Below, one piece after another: positions 61,135 through 64,000 of a stretch of DNA of 64,000 nt. Numbering within the stretch: the first letter of the stretch is position 1; every line of letters begins with the position of its first letter. Made by a program: the position numbers and the translations under genes. Under the pieces are notes generated by a model that was given only the letters and a program-made list of their open reading frames with translations, made no database searches and had not been told where the DNA came from. The stretch is from Marinomonas maritima (GTDB lineage: Bacteria; Pseudomonadota; Gammaproteobacteria; Pseudomonadales; Marinomonadaceae): positions 124,001 through 188,000 of the forward strand of contig NZ_JAMZEG020000005.1 of assembly GCF_024435075.2 (NCBI RefSeq), read 5' to 3'.

Positions 61135-62037
61135 ATGGATTGGAAATCGATTAAATTTGATTGGAATCATGCAAGGGCATTTTTTGTAACGGCGGAGGAA
61201 GGTTCTCTTTCAGCGGCAGCCAGAGCATTGCAAACCACTCAATCTACCCTTAGTCGACAAGTATCAGCTCTAGAACAAGAAATTGGCGTGACACTTTTTG
61301 AGCGGGTAGGCAGAGGTTTAGTCATTACTCCAAGTGGCCTGGAGCTGATTGAATATGTTAAAGAAATGAGCGAAGCGGCAAATAAATTTTCTTTAGCCGC
61401 ATCTGGAAGATCAAATCAAGTGGAAGGGTCGGTCTGCATTTCGGCAACTGAGGCTTTTGCTGTCTTTTTACTGCCGCCGTTATTAAAAAAATTACGTGAA
61501 CAAGAGCCAGGAATTTCGATTGAACTTGTTGCTTCTGATGTGTCGAGTGATTTGAGACGACGTGAGGCTGATATTGCTATACGGCATTATCAACCAAATC
61601 ATTCTGACTTAATTGCCAGAAAGCTTCAAAACGGTAAGGCTTTTCTTTATGCGAGCCCTGATTATCTTCATAGTATTGGTCACCCGAAAACGTGCTCTGA
61701 ATTAGAAAAAGCCGACTTTATTGGCTTTGCCAACAATGACGCGTATGTGAAGGGAATGAGTGAGATCGGATTGTCACTCAATTCGAAAAATTTCCCCTAC
61801 ACAACAGCAAACCACATGGCACACTGGGCTCTTGTTAAAGAGGGCGCCGGTATTGGTGTGATGTTTGAGTATATTGGCGAAAGAGAGCCAAAGGTTTGTA
61901 AGGTTTCTGACCAAATTTCGCCTTTTATCGCTGAAACTTGGGTTGTTACTCATCGGGAGTTACGAACAAATCTTAGAATAAGGCGGGTTTACGATTTTTT
62001 AATGGAAGAATTAACCAACATTTTCAAGCCTACATAA
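61135..62037 (+). CDS. LysR family regulator, divergent from the methyltransferase operon
   Basis: LysR-type regulator of 300 residues. The helix-turn-helix is at about 10-65 (WNHARAFFVTAEEGSLSAAARALQTTQSTLSRQVSALEQEIGVTLFERVGRGL), and the effector-binding domain follows (GSVCISATEAFAVFLLPPLLKKLREQEPGI). By position it regulates the divergent methyltransferase/membrane protein/oxidoreductase run and itself, through the paired 44-bp repeats. Effector unknown. Confidence 0.92.
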   Translation: MDWKSIKFDWNHARAFFVTAEEGSLSAAARALQTTQSTLSRQVSALEQEIGVTLFERVGRGLVITPSGLELIEYVKEMSEAANKFSLAASGRSNQVEGSVCISATEAFAVFLLPPLLKKLREQEPGISIELVASDVSSDLRRREADIAIRHYQPNHSDLIARKLQNGKAFLYASPDYLHSIGHPKTCSELEKADFIGFANNDAYVKGMSEIGLSLNSKNFPYTTANHMAHWALVKEGAGIGVMFEYIGEREPKVCKVSDQISPFIAETWVVTHRELRTNLRIRRVYDFLMEELTNIFKPT

Positions 62038-62248
62038 AGCGTGGCAATATCTAGTCGTTAACCTCTACTTTATCCTCATACCATATCGAGTCAGAAGCCT
62101 TTTGTTACCTTTTTACTATGGCGTTTACGATCAGGTGGGCTTGATTCTTTCTCGCTCTCAAAATGGACGAGCAACATTACTATCCCCGTAACGCTCTCGT
62201 CATTAAACAACAGAGTTTAAATCACTTGTTTCATGTGTGATGAAGAAC

Positions 62249-63148
62249 TTATTTTTCTATGGGAGAAAGGTTCTTCATCATCTCCCAAAATAGGTTTGCC
62301 TGATAGCTTTGAGTTTGATGACGCAAACGAATCATAAAAATCGGCAGTTGGTTTTGTGAGGTAAAGTTTTCAACGTCTATTGGCACCAACTGACCATTTT
62401 CCAGTTCGGACTGAATAATGTGTTTGGGCATTCGCGCCCATCCAAGGCCATGCATCAGCATGGTTTTTTTTGTCTGAAAATCATTTACGTACCAGCGCTT
62501 TCCCGTTGGTAAAATGTAGCGATGGCCGTTTTCGGTGGAATTCGCAGTGGTGTTGGTGACCAAAATTTGCGGAATGCCATAAAGCGATTGTTGTTTTACT
62601 TTGTTACCGTTGATGCTGAGTGTATCGAGCAACTCTGGGCTCACCACCGTCACCATAGTGATCTTGTTTAACTCAATAAAGGCGTGTCGATCATCTAAAC
62701 CATATCGTGGCCCAATGGCAATCTCACACTGATTCTTGGTGAGCGCTTCTTGTACGCCGTATAAGTGGTCTGTTGTGATGTCCAAAGACGTGTCTGGGTA
62801 CTGTTTCTGAAAGGCTTTGATGCGCATCATACTGTTGTCATCGACCGCCATCTGACTTAAGCAAAGGTGCAGCGGCGCTTCTGTGCCTTTGGCCAAATCA
62901 TGACCAAGGTTTTCCAGCTGTTGCGCTTGAGAAATCAGTTTTTTACTTTGTTGAAAAAACGCATGGCCTTCTGCGGTTAACGTTGGGCGATAGCTGTCTC
63001 GGTCAAATAATAAAATCCCGTATTGTGCTTCCAATGTTTTGACGGCGGCACTGATGCCCGGCTGAGTTTTGTGTATTGCATCCGCCGCAGAGCGAAAACT
63101 TCCTGTTTCGACAACCGCGATAAAGGCTCTGAGTTGATCGAGTTTCAT
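62249..63148 (-). CDS. LysR family regulator, divergent from a TauE-type exporter
   Basis: LysR-type regulator of 299 residues. The helix-turn-helix MKLDQLRAFIAVVETGSFRSAADAIHKTQPGISAAVKTLEAQYGILLFDRDSYRP occupies residues 1-55; the sensor domain includes EAPLHLCLSQMAVDDNSMMRIKAFQKQYPD. It lies divergent to a TauE/SafE exporter gene, separated by 142 bp, and probably controls it. Effector unknown. Confidence 0.92.
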   Translation of the reverse strand: MKLDQLRAFIAVVETGSFRSAADAIHKTQPGISAAVKTLEAQYGILLFDRDSYRPTLTAEGHAFFQQSKKLISQAQQLENLGHDLAKGTEAPLHLCLSQMAVDDNSMMRIKAFQKQYPDTSLDITTDHLYGVQEALTKNQCEIAIGPRYGLDDRHAFIELNKITMVTVVSPELLDTLSINGNKVKQQSLYGIPQILVTNTTANSTENGHRYILPTGKRWYVNDFQTKKTMLMHGLGWARMPKHIIQSELENGQLVPIDVENFTSQNQLPIFMIRLRHQTQSYQANLFWEMMKNLSPIEK

Positions 63149-63290
63149 AATGACACCACACGATAATTAAATATGATCGTTTTAATAATAAAACGAGATT
63201 ATTTATTGTTCATTATTTGCCGTATTATTGCACGCATAAACGAACAGATTGGTTGTTCCATTGTCGTTATCAATCAATAAGGAGGAATAA

Positions 63291-64000
63291 GTGGATTTGT
63301 CATTGGCTGTGTTGTTTTTGGCGGGTTTGATTACCGGCTTTTCAAAATTTTCAGTCGGCGGTATGGGATTGCTGGTGTTGCCGATAGTGATGATCGCGTT
63401 TCCTGGCCCTGAGGCGCTGGGCGTCTTGTTGCCGCTTTATATCATTACCGATTTAATGGCGATTGCCAGTTATAAAAGCAAAATTGATTGGTCTGTTTTA
63501 GCGCGATTTCTTCCCTTGGCTTTTTTGGGAGTATTTGTAGGAAGTTACTTTTTGGCCAATGTCGACGCCGATCAATTTCTGACCTTCCTCGGCGTTACCA
63601 TTCTTGCAATGATTGGGTTGGGGCTTTATCTCGACTTTCGTCCCGCTGCGTTTATGCGTAAGCCTTGGGCGGCCTATTCAATAGGGTTCTTTGGCGGCGT
63701 GATTAGTATGATCGCCAATGCCGCGGGGCCAATTTTTAGCTTATTTTTACTAGAGCAAAAATTGGAGAAAGCCTCGTATGTCAGCACTCGGGCATGGTCA
63801 TTTTTCATTATTAATCTGGTGAAATTGCCTTTTTACATCGGCCTCGGTTTATTGTCGGTCGAGAGTACCGAAGCCAGCTTATACGCGATTCCAGGGCTGA
63901 TCATTGGCTCGTTTATTGGTTTTCATTTCTTGAAGAAAGTGAACCCAATCCAGTTCAAATGGATGATCCGTATTATGTCGGCCCTGGCGGCGTTTAAGCT
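63291..64000 (+). CDS. TauE/SafE family exporter, 3' end cut by window edge
   Basis: About 236 residues are visible from a GTG start at 63291, chosen because a perfect AAGGAGGAAT precedes it. The membrane protein shows the first TauE repeat (LFLAGLITGFSKFSVGGMGLLVLPIVMIAFPGPEALGVLLPLY) and the second (YSIGFFGGVISMIANAAGPIFSLFLLEQKL). It probably exports a small sulfur-containing or organic anion; the substrate is unknown. It differs clearly from the TauE-type protein at 21.8 kb. The stop codon lies beyond the window. Confidence 0.85.
   Translation, partial: MDLSLAVLFLAGLITGFSKFSVGGMGLLVLPIVMIAFPGPEALGVLLPLYIITDLMAIASYKSKIDWSVLARFLPLAFLGVFVGSYFLANVDADQFLTFLGVTILAMIGLGLYLDFRPAAFMRKPWAAYSIGFFGGVISMIANAAGPIFSLFLLEQKLEKASYVSTRAWSFFIINLVKLPFYIGLGLLSVESTEASLYAIPGLIIGSFIGFHFLKKVNPIQFKWMIRIMSALAAFK

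Overview
The window reads as chromosome of a marine gammaproteobacterium of the Oceanospirillales, most likely Marinomonas. That is an inference from gene content and remembered protein similarity; no rRNA or other phylogenetic marker is present. Genes are dense, tightly spaced and grouped in operons. No tRNA, rRNA, CRISPR array, prophage or intact insertion sequence was seen.

Layout. 1-5.1 kb: dipeptide ABC transporter dppABCDF on the minus strand, dppF cut by the window edge. 5.6-12.7 kb: single metabolic genes (3-hydroxyisobutyrate dehydrogenase family, SGNH esterase, coniferyl aldehyde dehydrogenase, MFS transporter) and a chemoreceptor. 12.9-19.6 kb: a DeoR regulator divergent from an Fbp/Afu-type ABC transporter whose operon also encodes three phosphoester hydrolases; a Pho-box-like site lies in its promoter. 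19.7-31.4 kb: small lipoprotein, gamma-glutamylcyclotransferase, Ada, TauE-type exporter, PaiB, Na+/alanine symporter, a toxin-antitoxin pair with a frameshifted toxin, a GNAT relic, an unknown lipoprotein, Tag, a Vat-like acetyltransferase and dGTPase.

31.5-37.6 kb: a translationally coupled six-gene cluster of GAK type (kinase-like fusion, ATP-grasp enzyme, HprK-related kinase B, histidine phosphatase, metallophosphoesterase, amphi-Trp protein) behind a near-consensus Pho box. 37.7-44.1 kb, convergent: a second Afu-like transporter with an inositol-monophosphatase-family enzyme, a LacI regulator and a 20-bp palindromic operator candidate. The two transporter operons and the GAK cluster together suggest investment in scavenging or sensing phosphorylated compounds.

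44.3-51.9 kb: a secreted unknown protein, a gene fragment interrupted by an array of 8 decanucleotides, RarD, an FMN riboswitch followed by a DMT transporter (probable riboflavin importer), an MFS transporter and a TVP38-like/flavoprotein disulfide reductase fusion. 52.0-58.2 kb: an opine-metallophore island (nicotianamine-synthase-like CntL, opine dehydrogenase CntM, EamA exporter, siderophore-type ABC importer) behind a Zur-box-like palindrome. It is bounded by the end of the fusion gene and by a second, about 96% identical copy of that gene's last 330 bp. 58.6-64 kb: quinone oxidoreductase, membrane protein, methyltransferase, two LysR regulators and a TauE exporter cut by the right edge.

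The strongest candidates for little-described biology are the metallophore island with its flanking duplication, and the Pho-box-linked GAK cluster.
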